Source: Dermanyssus gallinae (taxonomy: Eukaryota > Arthropoda > Arachnida > Mesostigmata > Dermanyssidae). From it: a DNA stretch of 64,000 nt. The stretch spans positions 186,001 to 250,000 of the forward strand of contig QVRM01000429.1 in the NCBI GenBank assembly GCA_003439945.1. The letters run 5' to 3'. Numbering within the stretch: the first letter of the stretch is position 1; the number at the start of each line of letters is the position of its first letter. Positions 1 to 12,342 of this stretch are shown here, piece by piece. The position numbers and the translations under genes were made by a program. The notes beneath the pieces were generated by a model, which had not been told where the DNA came from, ran no database searches, and was given only the letters and a program-made list of their open reading frames with translations.

Positions 1-620
1 ACAATCAAATTGTCAGGCGTTGGCACAGGGAAAGCGGAGTGGGAGTTCCGCTCTTCCAATTCATCGTGTGAAGAGTAAGTTGCAGCAAATTTGTTTAGAG
101 AATTTCAGCTTTTTCAAAGTTGTCCGTTGCGTAGAAGCAATCGAGTCGCTTGATAGTGGCTAGGCTATTTTTAGTCCTCATACGCTTCTGCACGTACTTG
201 TGGATGGCGGTAGGAGTTGTCGACTGGGCAACACAACACTCTTCCATGATCCGTTGCTTATGAAGCATCCATTTTAGCTTCTTTTGTAGAGCAGCACCGT
301 TCTCCAGAGTTGCGCTCTTTAGTGGGCGGGTTACCCGCTGAATGTCACTGTTTAACTTTCCAGCGGAATCGATGATCTTGACCGGTACAAAAATCTCAAG
401 CAGAACATGTAATTCACAAATTTGTTGTACATTTCATCTACGTCGGAGCATGACAGAAGAAGTTCCAGTCGGTTGTCATCAGATTACAAATCATCCCTTC
501 GTAGTCGCCTTTGCCATAGTCCCAACAATAGTGACGGGTATCAGGAATGTTTGACCGACAGGTGTTCTTCATTTCAAGCATAATTTCCGCCAAGCCTCTT
601 AGAGCCAGCCGGTTCTTAGA
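1..620 (-). pseudogene. LINE fragment: endonuclease-RT linker region, runs off the left edge
   Basis: Read on the minus strand from about 620 to 1, this holds coding sequence of a non-LTR retrotransposon between the endonuclease and reverse transcriptase domains. The recognisable stretch GKGDYEGMICNLMTTDWN (about 480-560) matches the D(Y/F)xGM...DW block that follows the endonuclease in Jockey/CR1-like LINEs. Further on, IHKYVQKRMRTKNS (about 165-210) and NKFAATYSS (about 70-100) match the block just before the RT. Stops and at least one frameshift (near 100) break it. The upstream side runs straight into the 17-bp minisatellite. The exact clade is not certain. The plus-strand reading of 342-554 is a shadow of this. 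Confidence 0.6.
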
Positions 621-3600
621 ACTAGCCATTTTAGAATTGAACCAGCCGATCCAGTCCCTAGAACCAGCCGATCCTTATAGCGAGCCGGTCCTTAGAACCA
701 GCCAGATCTTAGAACCAGCTGCTCTTTAGTGCCAGCCGGTTCTTAAAGCCAGCCGGCTCTTAGGGCCAGCCGGTTTTTAGAACCAGCCGGTTCTTAGAGC
801 CAGCCGATTCTTAGGGCCAGCCGATTCTTAGAGCCAGCCGATTCTTAGAACCAGCTGGTCTTTAGAACCAGCCGGTTCTTAGAGCCAGCCGGTTCTTAGA
901 GCCAGCCGGCTCTTAAAGGCAGCCGGTTTTTAGAGCCAGCCGGTTCTTAGAGCCAGCCGGATCTTAGAGCCAGCCGGTTCTTAGAGCCAGCCGGTTCTTA
1001 GAGCGGTCCTTAAAGCCGGTTCTAAGAACCAGCCGGTTCTTAGAGCTAGCCGGTTCTTAGAGCTAGCCGGTTCTTAGAACCAGCCGGTTCTTAGAGCCAG
1101 CCGGCTCTTAGAGCTAGCCGGTTCTTAGAACCAGCCGGCTCATAGAACTAGCTAGTCCTTAGAACCAGCCGGTTTTTAGAACCAGCCGGTTCTTAGAGCC
1201 AGCTGGTCCTTAGAGCCAGCTGGTCCTTAGAGCCAGCTGGTTCTTAGAGCCAGCCGGTTCTTTGAGCCAGCCGGTTCTTAGAGCCAGCCGGTTCTTTGAG
1301 CCAGCCGGTTCTTAGAGCCAGCCGGTTCTAACAGCCAGCCGGTTCTTAGAGCTAGCCGGTTTTTAGAGCCAGCCGGTTCTTAGAGCCAGCCGGTTCTTAA
1401 AGCCAGCCGGCTCTTAGGGCCAGCCGGTTTTTAGAACCAGCCGGTTCTTAGAGCCAGCCGATTTTTAGGGCCAGCCGATTTTTAGAGCCAGCCGATTCTT
1501 AAAGGCAGCCGGTTCTTAGAGCCAGCCGGTTCTTAGAGCCAGCCGGTTCTTAGAGCCAGCCGGATCTTAGAGCCAGCCGGCTCTTAGAACCAGCCGGTAC
1601 TTAGAGCCAGCCGGCTCTTAGAGCTAGCCGGTTCTTAGAACCAGCCGGCTCATAGAACTAGCTAGTCCTTAGAACCAGCCGGTTTTTAGAACCAGCCGGT
1701 TCTTAGAACCAGCCGGTTCTTAGAGCCAGCTGGTCCTTAGAGCCAGCTGGTTCTTAGAGCCAGCCGGTTCTTTGAGCCAGCCGGTTCTTAGAGCCAGCCG
1801 TTTCTTTGAGCCAGCCGGTTCTTAGAGCCAGCCGGTTCTTAGAGCCAGCCGATTCTTAGAGCCAGGCGATTCTTAGAACCAGCTGGTCTTTAGAACCAGC
1901 CGGTTCTTGGAGCCAGCCGGTTCTAATAACCAGCCGGTTCTAAGAACCAGCCGGTTCTAAGATCCAGCCGGTTCTTAGAGCTAGCCGGTTCTTAGAACCA
2001 GCCGGTTCTTAGAGCCAGCCGGCTCTTAGAGCTAGCCGGTTCTTAGAACCAGCCGGTTCTTAGAGCCAGCCGGTTCTTAGAACCAGCCGGCTCATACAAC
2101 CAGCTGGTCTTTAGAACCAGCCGGTTCTTAGAACCAGCCGGTTTTTAGAGCCAGCCGGCTCTTAGAGCCAGCCGGCTCTTAGAGCTAGCCGGTTCTTAGA
2201 ACCAGCCGGCTCATAGAACCAGCTGGTCCTTACAACCAGCCGGTTTTTAGAACCAGCCGGTTTTTAGAACCAGCCGGTTCTTAGAGCCAGCCGGTTCTTA
2301 GAGCCAGCCGGTTCTTAGAGCCAGCCGGTTCTTAGAGCCAGCCGGTTCTTAGAGCCAGCCGGTTCTTAGAGCCAGCCGGTTCTTAGAGCCAGCCGGTCCT
2401 TAGAGCCAGCCGGTCCTTAGAGCCAGCCGGTTCTTAGAGCTAGCCGGTTCTTAGAGCTAGCCGGTTCTTAGAGCTAGCCGGTTCTTAGAGCTAGCCGGTT
2501 TTTAGAGCCAGCCGGTTCTTAGAGCCAGCCGGTTCTTAGAGCCAGCCGGTTCTTAGAGCCAGCCGGCTCTTAGAGCTAGCCGGTTTTTAGAACCAGCCGG
2601 TTCTTAGAGCCAGCCGGTTCTTAGAGCCAGCCGGTTCTTAGAGCCAGCCGGTTCTTAGAGCCAGCCGGTTCTTAGAGCCAGCCGGTTCTTAGAGCCAGCC
2701 GGTTCTTAGAGCCAGCCGGTTCTTAGAGCCAGCCGGTTCTTAGAGCCAGCCGGTTCTTAGAGCCAGCCGGTTCTTAGAGCCAGCCGGTCCTTAGAGCCAG
2801 CCGGTTCTTAGAGCTAGCCGGTTCTTAGAGCTAGCCGGTTTTTAGAGCCAGCCGGTTCTTAGAGCCAGCCGGCTCTTAGAGCTAGCCGGTTCTTAGAACC
2901 AGCCGGCTCATAGAACTAGCTAGTCCTTAGAACCAGCCGGTTTTTAGAACCAGCCGGTTCTTAGAACCAGCCGGTTCTTAGAGCCAGCCGATTCTTAGGG
3001 CCAGCCGATTCTTAGAGCCAGCTAATTATTAGAACCAGCTGGTCTTTAGAACCAGCCGGTTCTTAGAGCCAGCCGGTTCTTAGAGCCAGCCGGCTCTTAA
3101 AGGCAGCCGGTTCTTAGAGCCAGCCGGTTCTTAGAGCCAGCCGGTTCTTAGAGCCAGCCGGTTCTTAGAGCGGTTCTTAAAGCCGGTTCTAAGAACCAGC
3201 CGGTTCTTAGAGCTAGCCGGTTCTTAGAGCTAGCCGGTTCTTAGAACCAGCCGGTACTTAGAGCCAGCCGGCTCTTAGAGCTAGCCGGTTCTTAGAACCA
3301 GCCGGCTCATAGAACTAGCTAGTCCTTAGAACCAGCCGGTTTTTAGAACCAGCCGGTTCTTAGAACCAGCCGGTTCTTAGAGCCAGCTGGTTCTTAGAGC
3401 CAGCTGGTTCTTAGAGCCAGCCGGTTCTTTGAGCCAGCCGGTTCTTAGAGCCAGCCGGTTCTTAGAGCCAGCCGGTTCTTTGAGCCAGCCGGTTCTTAGA
3501 GCCAGCCGATTCTTAGAGCCAGCCGAGTCTTAGAACCAGCTGGTCTTTAGAACCAGCCGGTTCTTAGAGCTAGCCGGTTCTTAGAGCCAGCCGGCTCTTA

Positions 3601-5635
3601 GAGCTAGCCGGTTCTTAGAACCAGCCGGCTCATAGAACTAGCTAGTCCTTAGAACCAGCCGGTTTTTAGAACCAGCCGGTTTTTAGAACCAGCCGGTTCT
3701 TAGAGCCAGCTGGTCCTTAGAGCCAGCTGGTCCTTAGAGCCAGCTGGTTCTTAGAGCCAGCCGGTTCTTTGAGCCAGCCGGTTCTTTGAGCCAGCCGGTT
3801 CTTAGAGCCAGCCGGTTCTTTGAGCCAGCCGGTTCTTAGAGCCAGCCGGTTTTAAGAGCCAGCCGGTTCTTAGAGCTAGCCGGTTTTTAGAGCCAGCCGG
3901 TTCTTAGAGCCAGCCGGTTCTTAAAGCCAGCCGGCTCTTAGGGCCAGCCGGTTTTTAGAACCAGCCGGTTCTTAGAGCCAGCCGATTCTTAGGGCCAGCC
4001 GATTCTTAAAGGCAGCCGGTTCTTAGAGCCAGCCGGTTCTTAGAGCCAGCCGGTTCTTAGAGCCAGCCGGATCTTAGAGCCAGCCGGCTCTTAGAACCAG
4101 CCGGTACTTAGAGCCAGCCGGCTCTTAGAGCTAGCCGGTTCTTAGAACCAGCCGGCTCATAGAACTAGCTAGTCCTTAGAACCAGCCGGTTTTTAGAACC
4201 AGCCGGTTCTTAGAACCAGCCGGTTCTTAGAGCCAGCTGGTCCTTAGAGCCAGCTGGTTCTTAGAGCCAGCCGGTTCTTAGAGCCAGCCGGTTCTTTGAG
4301 CCAGCTGGTTCTTAGAGCCAGCCGGTTCTTAGAGCCAGCCGGTTCTTTGAGCCAGCCGGTTCTTAGAGCCAGCCGGTTCTTAGAGCCAGCCGATTCTTAG
4401 AGCCAGGCGATTCTTAGAACCAGCTGGTCTTTAGAACCAGCCGGTTCTTAGAGCCAGCCGGTTCTAAGAACCAGCCGGTTCTAAGATCCAGCCGGTTCTT
4501 AGAGCTAGCCGGTTCTTAGAACCAGCCGGTTCTTAGAGCCAGCCGGCTCTTAGAGCTAGCCGGTTCTTAGAACCAGCCGGTTCTTAGAGCCAGCCGGTTC
4601 TTAGAGCCAGCCGGTTCTTTGAGCCAGCCGGTTCTTTGAGCCAGCCGGTTCTTAGAGCCAGCCGGTTCTTAGAGCCAGCCGGTTCTTTGAGCCAGCCGGT
4701 TCTTAGAGCCAACCGGTTCTTAGAGCCAGCCGAGTCTTAGAGCCAGGCGATTCTTAGAACCAGCTGGTCTTTAGAACCAGCCGGTTCTTAGAGCTAGCCG
4801 GTTCTTAGAACCAGCCGGCTCATAGAACCAGCTGGTCCTTAGAACCAGCCGGTTTTTAGAACCAGCCGGTTCTTAGAACCAGCCGGTTCTTAGAGCCAGC
4901 CGGTTCTTAGAGCCAGCCGGTTCTTAGAGCCAGCCGGTTCTTAGAGCGGTCCTTAAAGCCGGTTCTAAGAACCAGCCGGTTCTTAGAGCTAGCCGGTTCT
5001 TAGAGCTAGCCGGTTCTTAGAACCAGCCGGTTCTTAGAGCCAGCCGGCTCTTAGAGCTAGCCGGTTCTTAGAACCAGCCGGCTCTTAGAACTAGCTAGTC
5101 CTTAGAACCAGCCGGTTTTTAGAACCAGCCGGTTTTTAGAACCAGCCGGTTCTTAGAGCCAGCTGGTCCTTAGAGCCAGCTGGTCCTTAGAGCCAGCTGG
5201 TCCTTAGAGCCAGCTGGTTCTTAGAGCCAGCCGGTTCTTTGAGCCAGCCGGTTCTTAGAGCCAGCCGGTTCTTTGAGCCAGCCGGTTCTTAGAGCCAGCC
5301 GGTTTTAAGAGCCAGCCGGTTCTTAGAGCCAGCCGGCTCTTAAAGGCAGCCGGTTCTAAGAACCAGCCGGTTCTAAGATCCAGCCGGTTCTTAGAGCTAG
5401 CCGGTTCTTAGAACCAGCCGGTTCTTAGAGCCAACCAGTCCTTAGAGCCAGCAGGCTCTTAAAGCCAGCCGGTTCTTAGAGCCAGCCGGTTCTTAGAGCC
5501 AGCCGGTTCTTAGAGCTAGCCGGTTCTTAGAGCTAGCCGGTTCTTAGAGCTAGCCGGTTCTTAGAACCAGCTGGTCCTTAGACCCAGCCAGTTCTTAGAA
5601 CCAGCTGGTCCTTGGAACCAGCCGGTTTTTAGAGC
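600..5635. repeat. 17-bp minisatellite, array 1 (about 295 units)
   Basis: Tandem copies of the 17-mer TTAGAGCCAGCCGGTTC with unit variants (AGCTGG, AGCCGGCT, AGCCGATT, AGCTAGTC). The phase stays at 17 over long stretches; marker variants recur at multiples of 17. There are a few irregular breaks, for example at about 1,005-1,025, 3,170-3,190 and 4,945-4,965 where the same short deletion form recurs. One frame of the minus strand has a stop every 51 bp, so the array does not encode a repeat protein. Confidence 0.97.
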
Positions 5636-5990
5636 CTGGCATGACCCAGTTGTAAGCTCTAAAATTGTTGCTATCGACTTAGACGACTGAAAACGTCCTC
5701 TGCAACATTGGTAAACGTGATTCCTGACGCACATTTTCTTTAATTTCAACTGAAGGCTTACAACCTTACTCCTTTCAAATTAACATCGTCTCAAAAATAT
5801 ACGCCTACGAATTACTTCACCGCGCCATCTTGTTTACTCTTATTTCGATTGTGGTGTCGACACTGTTACACAGACCGAAACAGTTAACACAGCAATAACA
5901 TAACAAAATAATTATGTTTGAAATTAGTTAAGTAATTATATAGGTTAAGAAAATGCGAGGTTTTGTAGATGTACACGCTCTCTGTCGACA
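5636..5990. repeat. Array-flank module, copy 1
   Basis: A unique-looking 355-bp module starting GCCTGGCATGACCCAG and ending CTCTCTGTCGACAA. It recurs nearly unchanged at 7,689-7,977 (shortened) and 8,436-8,784. Each copy lies directly right of a minisatellite array, so array plus module moved as one duplicated block. On the minus strand it lies upstream of the LINE linker fragment and might be the 5' untranslated part of that element; this is inference. Confidence 0.85.
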
Positions 5991-6290
5991 ACCGTTCTCC
6001 AGAGTTGCGCTATTCAGTGGGCGGGTTACCCGCTGAATGTCACTGTTTAACTTTCCAGCGGAATCGATGATCTTGACCGGTACAAAAATCTCAAGCAGGA
6101 CATGTAATTCACAAATTTGTTGTACATTTCATCTACGTCGGAGCATGACAGAAGAAGTTCCAGTCGGTTGTCATCAGATTACAAATCATCCCTTCGTAGT
6201 CGCCTTTGCCATAGTCCCAACAATAGTGACGGGTATCAGGAATGTTTGAGCGACAGGTGTCCTTCATTTCAAGCATAATTTCCGCCAAGC
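5991..6290 (-). pseudogene. Second copy of the LINE linker fragment
   Basis: Almost identical to 296-600 (same start, ACCGTTCTCCAGAGTTGCGC, and the same GKGDYEGM block on the minus strand). It is joined at 5,990 to the flank module instead of continuing into the RT side, so this copy is cut or rearranged there. The near identity implies a recent segmental duplication. Confidence 0.8.
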
Positions 6291-7688
6291 CTCTTAGGGC
6301 CAGCCGATTCTTAGAGCCAGCCGATTCTTAGAACCAGCCGGTTCTTAGAGCCAGCCGGTTCTTAGAGCCAGCCGGTTCTTAGAGCCAGCCGGTTCTTAGA
6401 GCCAGCCGGTTCTTAGAGCCAACCGGTTCTTAGAGCCAGCCGGTTCTTAGAGCCAGCCGGTTCTTAGAGCGGTTCTTAAAGCCAGTTCTAAGATCCAGCC
6501 GGTTCTTAGAGCTAGCCGGTTCTTAGAACCAGCCGGTTCTTAGAATCAGCCGGTTCTTAGAACCAGCCGGTTCTTAGAGCCAGTCGGCTCTTAGAGCTAG
6601 CCGGTTCTTAGAACCAGCCGGCTCATACAACCAGCTGGTCCTTAGAACCAGCCGGTTTTTAGAGCCAGCCGGCTCTTAGAGCCAGCCGGCTCTTAGAGCC
6701 AGCCGGCTCTTAGAGCTAGCCGGTTCTTAGAACCAGCCGGCTCATAGAACCAGCTGGTCCTTAGAACCAGCCGGTTTTTAGAACCAGCCGGTTCTTAGAG
6801 CCAGTCGGCTCTTAGAGCTAGCCGGTTCTTAGAACCAGCCAGCTCATACAACCAGCTGGTCCTTAGAACCAGCCGGTTTTTAGAGCCAGCCGGCTCTTAG
6901 AGCCAGCCGGCTCTTAGAGCTAGCCGGTTCTTAGAACCAGCCGGTTCTTAGAATCAGCCGGTTCTTAGAACCAGCCGGTTCTTAGAGCCAGTCGGCTCTT
7001 AGAGCTAGCCGGTTCTTAGAACCAGCCGGCTCATACAACCAGCTGGTCCTTAGAACCAGCCGGTTTTTAGAGCCAGCCGGCTCTTAGAGCCAGCCGGCTC
7101 TTAGAGCTAGCCGGTTCTTAGAACCAGCCGGCTCATAGAACCAGCTGGTCCTTAGAACCAGCCGGTTTTTAGAACCAGCCGGTTTTTAGAGCCAGCCGGT
7201 TCTTAGAGCCAGCCGGTTCTTAGAGCCAGCCGGTTCTTAGAGCCAGCCGGTCCTTAGAGCCAGCCGGTTCTTAGAGCCAGCCGGTTCTTAGAGCTAGAGC
7301 TTCTTAGAGCGGTTTTTAAAGCCGGTTCTAAGAACCAGCCGGTTCTTAGAGCCGGTTGGTCCTTAGAGCCTGCCGGTTCTTAGAGCCAGCCGGCTCTTAG
7401 AGCTACCCGGTTCTTAGAGCTAGCCGATTCTTAGAACTATCCGGCTCATAGAACCAGCTGGTCCTTAGAACCAGCCGGTTCTTAGAGCCAACCGGTCCTT
7501 AGAGCCAGCAGGCTCTTAAAGCCAGCCGGTTCTTAGAGCCAGCCGGTTCTTAGAGCCAGCCGGTTCTTAGAGCCAGCCGGTTTTTAGAGCCAGCCGGTTT
7601 TTAGAGCTAGCCGGTTCTTAGAGCTAGCCGGTTCTTAGAACCAGCTGGTCCTTAGACCCAGCCAGTTCTTAGAACCAGCCGGTTTTTA
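6290..7688. repeat. 17-bp minisatellite, array 2 (about 82 units)
   Basis: Same 17-bp unit as array 1. Longer blocks containing the variants CTCATACAACCAGCTGGTCC and TTAGAATCAGCC repeat two or three times (about 6,600-7,140), showing block-wise amplification of several units at once. Confidence 0.96.
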
Positions 7689-7977
7689 GAGCCTGGCATG
7701 ACCCAGTTGTAAGCTCTAAAATTGTTGCTATCGACTTAGACGACTGAAAACGTCCTCTGCAACATTGGTAAACGTGATTCCTGACGCACATTTTCTCTAA
7801 TTTCAACTGAAGGCTTACAACCTTACTCCTTTCAAATTAACATCGTCTCAAAATTATACGCCTACGAATTACTTCACCGCGCCATCTTGTTTACTCTTAT
7901 CTCGATTGTGGTGTTGACACTGTTACACAAACCGAAACACTTAACACAGCAATAACATAACAAAATAATTATGCTTG
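7689..7977. repeat. Array-flank module, copy 2 (shortened)
   Basis: Matches 5,636-5,930 almost base for base. It stops after AATAATTATGCTTG and runs into array 3, so its last 60-70 bp are missing. Confidence 0.85.
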
Positions 7978-8435
7978 TTTAGAGCCAGCCGGTTCTTAGA
8001 GCCAGCCGGTTCTTAGAGCTAGAGCTTCTTAGAGCGGTTTTTAAAGCCGGTTCTAAGAACCAGCCGGTTCTTAGAGCCGGTTGGTCCTTAGAGCCTGCCG
8101 GTTCTTAGAGCCAGCCGGCTCTTAGAGCTACCCGGTCCTTAGAGCCTGCCGGTTCTTAGAGCCAGCCGGCTCTTAGAGCTACCCGGTTCTTAGAGCTAGC
8201 CGATTCTTAGAACTATCCGGCTCATAGAACCAGCTGGTCCTTAGAACCAGCCGGTTCTTAGAGCCAACCGGTCCTTAGAGCCAGCAGGCTCTTAAAGCCA
8301 GCCGGTTCTTAGAGCCAGCCGGTTTTTAGAGCCAGCCGGTTTTTAGAGCTTGCCGGTTCTTAGAACCAGCTGGTCCTTAGACCCAGCCAGTTCTTAGAAC
8401 CAGCTGGTCCTTAGAACCAGCCGGCTTTTAGACCC
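7978..8435. repeat. 17-bp minisatellite, array 3 (about 27 units)
   Basis: Same unit. The order of variants (GAGCTAGAGCTTCTTAGAGC, then GAGCCGGTTGGTCC, GAGCTACCCGG, AACTATCCGG) copies the right end of array 2 (about 7,280-7,690), with one internal block doubled. It is a tandem duplicate of the end of array 2 plus its flank. Confidence 0.95.
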
Positions 8436-8784
8436 TGGCATGACCCAGTTGTAAGCTCCAAAATTGTTGCTATCGACTTAGACGACTGAAAACGTCCTCT
8501 GCAACATTGGTAAACGTGATTCCTGACGCACATTTTCTCTAATTTCAACTGAACAACCTTACTCCTTTCAAATTAACATCGTCTCAAAAATATACGCCTA
8601 CGAATTACTTCACCGCGCCATCTTGTTTACTCTTATCTCGATTGTGGTGTCGACACTGTTACACAAACCGAAACAGTTAACACAGCAATAACATAACAAA
8701 ATAATTATGTTTGAAATTAGTTAATTAATCATATAGGTTATGAAAATGCGAGGTGTTGTAGATGTACACGCTCTCTGTCGACAA
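8436..8784. repeat. Array-flank module, copy 3
   Basis: Third copy of the module, ending at the same CTCTCTGTCGACAA as copy 1. It lacks about 9 bp (GGCTTACAA region) seen in the other two copies. To its right the sequence becomes unique. Confidence 0.85.
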
Positions 8785-10994
8785 TAAACAAAATGCTAAA
8801 TACGCGCCGTTTCAGTTACATATTGTTTCTCAACAAAACGTCGCACATTAGCTTGTTGGATACTAAATAGGTTATTTACAAAAGTACGCATTTTGCAAGG
8901 ATCCAGTTTTGAATGTCTGGAAAAAAGGAAGAGCGGATGGAATATTTACGTTTACCGCGCGGTTGCATTCATTAGCGCGCATAGCTGAAAAGAAAGGCCT
9001 TCCTCCATTTAAGCGAATAAAATCTGCTGGACTCGGCTCAACAGAACACGGCAGCCCGCTTTATGTGTATTTGACACATATTACACAATAGCGTACGCGC
9101 TAGTAAGCTATGTTAAAGCAGTTTCAAGTATTTGATTTTTTACGTTTTCAAGTATTTGTGCGTCCGATACATCATATATGATTTATAGGGACTTGTCTTG
9201 CTTAAATTGCCACGACCAACATAGACGTGAGGTCATAAAAAGGAAGGTAGTGTTATATGTACGTCATCATAATGCAGACAATACAAGTGGCACTGCACAC
9301 CCGTATTCCTGCAAATCGTTGCTAAAGCTGCCCAATCGTATTTCACTTGATTTATTAAAAGAGGAACTTTAAATGGGAATGGTGGTCGAATGCTTTGTAA
9401 GGTACGTTGACAGGCATTATCTGTTTTGACATAGACGCTTGCATTTGGAATAGGTGTTAACCTGCATAGTTTATATTGTCTTTAATGCAGCAGGTATTGT
9501 GCCTGCAGAAATTTTATACTATTTAGTTTTCAAGCGTTCGCTGTAATGCTTGTTTATGACAACAGTAGTCGTTACTTTTTGGCGAGTTAATCCCGAAACG
9601 TTTCTCCGTCGACGAAGCCTGCGGATAGAGTCTGCTCTTTTATTTGTTCCTATGTAAATTTGTTGCGAATACACCAAACTGATCGGGTTGCGCGCAGTGT
9701 CCTCGACGCGCCCGACGAGATTTGATAAGTATAAGGCTTAATGCTAGATGATTTGATGCACAGATAGTGAGAACAAAACTAATCGATCATGTCGACGGAA
9801 TTCTCGAAACGTAGAGCCATCTAAGTAGTAGTATTAGTGAGTAAGCTGTTTAGAGGAGCCATTAACGTCGACCGTTTCCGAATATGTTACGCACTTTCCC
9901 TATTCAGCTAACATGCTGTGACACGTAGGCGCTGCCAAAAATAGCCTTACAAAATAAGCCTCGTCTTAGACAATTAACTAAGCCCACGAAGTGGCAGTGT
10001 TCCCTAAAGACCGATTAGGTGTGCCTGCCTAGAACATAAGCGCACATATTAGAGAAGAGATTAGCGAAACTGAAACTGTTGACAACATAAGTAATAGATG
10101 ACTGAAAATATTTGCCTCTCCATTTAAATATACACAGTATTTCTCATAACGAAAAAAGTTTACAAGGTTATTCTTGTTCGTCGCCTAACGTCATCGCTTG
10201 CATACCAGAATCAAGCCCTAGGGTAACCACTACTAACCTGGCACAAAATGATTGAGAAAAATCGCTGGATCAAAGAAAAAGCAGAGCGACTTGTACTTTC
10301 TAAGTGGAATACGTCGTTTAACGCCCACAAGTTGTGCTAACTGCAGCGAAACGATAAACACGCAGTACACTCTGTACTGAGTCGACTAACACGGGACTTC
10401 TCTCTTCCAATTAGTGCTTTCATATTTATTTAATAACTTTAGCACTAAAGATGCATAAAAAAAACAGAGACAGACGACAAGTGACGTGCCACCGAGTATA
10501 GGCAAATTCAAGTACGGCGACGACCGCTAGACACTTTGTTCAAACAAAGTCCTGCATTTGTGGCAAGTGTTGTCGTAATTCCTGCATTTGTCTACGCTAC
10601 TGGATCGCGTGCCGGCTATGCCATGCAGGTTATGCCGCCAGATCATGTTTCGTACCGAAATTCGATAAACGCTTAAATATAATGAACACTGGACGATCGA
10701 ACGATTCTCAGTAGTTCGCCTCGATTGAAGCTTAATTTGAATGCTCCAAAAACAGCAATTAGGTCTGCCTGTGCTACACGAACTAGCGTTTTGCTGCCCT
10801 TCATTCTGCGCCATCTTTAATTAGAGGTGCTGACCTAACTAATATGATATATAGAGCACACACAAGATAAAATTGCTTTACACATTTATTGGCTATGAGC
10901 GGCGCGTGTCGTGTTCAATACTAAACGGCTAGTAAATAAATACTTCCTCTAGAATAGAGTTGGTCCCGTACCTGACAGCAAACGTATCAAACTC

Positions 10995-10995
<1 letters not shown>
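8785..10995. other. No gene recognised
   Basis: AT-rich DNA with only short open frames (8,909-9,091 plus, 9,178-9,372 plus, 10,527-10,814 minus). None shows a motif I know, a homopolymer bias or flanking splice signals that I trust. I see no repeat or transposon ends. Confidence 0.5.

Positions 10996-11075
<80 letters not shown>
10996..11075. repeat. (TA)n microsatellite
   Basis: About 40 TA units. It creates spurious YIYIYI open frames. Confidence 0.98.
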
Positions 11076-11078
<3 letters not shown>

Positions 11079-11753
11079 AATAGATGCAAACATACAGTCG
11101 TATGCCGTAGTAGTCATTCCGGACCATGTGCACACTTCAATAATGACAGATCTCAAAAATAAAGTGCACCTTTGATAACGACAAATCTCAGTAGTGGACT
11201 TAATTTGTTTGCTGACTTTTGCCTTACACTTAGCGGTTATGTGTAAAATGTGCGTTGATACGCACCCTCTGCCACAACGGAGCAGTTTTGTTTGGTGTTG
11301 TTTGACGGCCATAAATCTGAATAATGTGCGGCAACACGGCGCCGATCGAAATGCGCACGGAAATTGTCGAGATTGCACACGCACGTACATAAGAAAAAAG
11401 CATTGTTACTGCATGAAGCAAAAGGGAAACGAAAAGAGGACACAAATCAACAGCGAAACGACATTACGCTCCACCTGTCGTCAAATTGCATACGAGCTGC
11501 AACCCAGCTGTGTAGCGGCTCCCTGTTGCAGGTGGGTTGTATAAGCATTTATCACGTGCGGTGATGAAAATACTCTGGCGACGATGGTGCTTCTTTGCGG
11601 AGGGTCTGTAGCTGTTTGCGTTGTACGAGTACGGACGGAAGTGAGGAAGTGAAGATATGTAAGGGAAGCCGGTGTAAGTGGTGGTTCAACCTAGCCAAGT
11701 TATAAATGAACACACACCTATATTTATATATATATATATATATAAATATATAT

Positions 11754-11791
<38 letters not shown>

Positions 11792-12110
11792 TGAAGGAGG
11801 GCAGGAAATATACAGACTGGAGGGATGTACCGCGTTAAAAAGCAGACAAAAGATAAGCCTGGCTGATTGTTGCTGTTGTTCTGGTCGTTATCGTTGTTGT
11901 CCCTTTCGTCGTTGCTCGCGTCGTCTCGGCGCGAAGAGGAACAACAAAAAAAAAGCAACAACTCAGCCGTTTGGTGGCAACTGGTGCGAGCAAAAAGCCA
12001 CGAGGCACAAGAACTTCACTCGCAGAGAGTCTTACTGTCGCTCTCAACACCGGCGGCGTCACTCTCTATTATAGTTCGCCATACTTAAACTTTCGCAAAA
12101 CTCTGCCACC
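11076..12110. other. Unassigned, with a TA/GA microsatellite
   Basis: Overlapping open frames at 11,194-11,564 occur on both strands without codon-like composition, so I do not call one. A TA tract at about 11,722-11,753 passes into (GA)n at 11,757-11,788. Confidence 0.5.
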
Positions 12111-12119
12111 CAGACTTCT

Positions 12120-12332
12120 AGTGGCCTGTTGTCGTTGTTGCTGTGTTGTTGATGTGATAGTGTACTGTTGTTGTTGTCGTCGTCGTCGTGTGTTGTTGCT
12201 TTGTGTGTTTGTTGTTGTTGTTGCTGCTGCAGTTGTCGCTGTTTTTGTTGTTATTGTGTGTTGTCGTTGTTGCAGCTCCAATTGTCGCTGTTGTTGCTGT
12301 GTTTGTTGTTGTTGTTGCCGTTGCCATTGTAA
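12120..12332. repeat. GTT/CGT-rich low-complexity tract
   Basis: Imperfect trinucleotide repeats, mostly TTG/GTT with GTC runs. The minus strand would read as poly-Gln/Thr and the plus strand as poly-Cys/Val. These are repeat artefacts in all frames. It could act as the pyrimidine-rich tract of a 3' splice site at 12,342. Confidence 0.8.
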
Positions 12333-12342
12333 CCACAGTCCC

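Noticed and set aside
342..554. Plus-strand 70-codon open frame, repeated identically at 6,037-6,249
   Set aside because: The identity comes from the duplicated LINE fragment; the minus strand holds the recognisable LINE coding sequence, so this frame is a shadow.
600..8435. Repeat region considered as a CRISPR-like array or a repeat-protein gene
   Set aside because: The 17-bp units are directly adjacent with no spacers, drift in sequence, and carry stops every 51 bp in the coding-like frame; the setting is eukaryotic.
10929..11390. 153-codon minus-strand frame with a YIYIYI run
   Set aside because: About a third of it is a (TA)n microsatellite and the rest has no motif.
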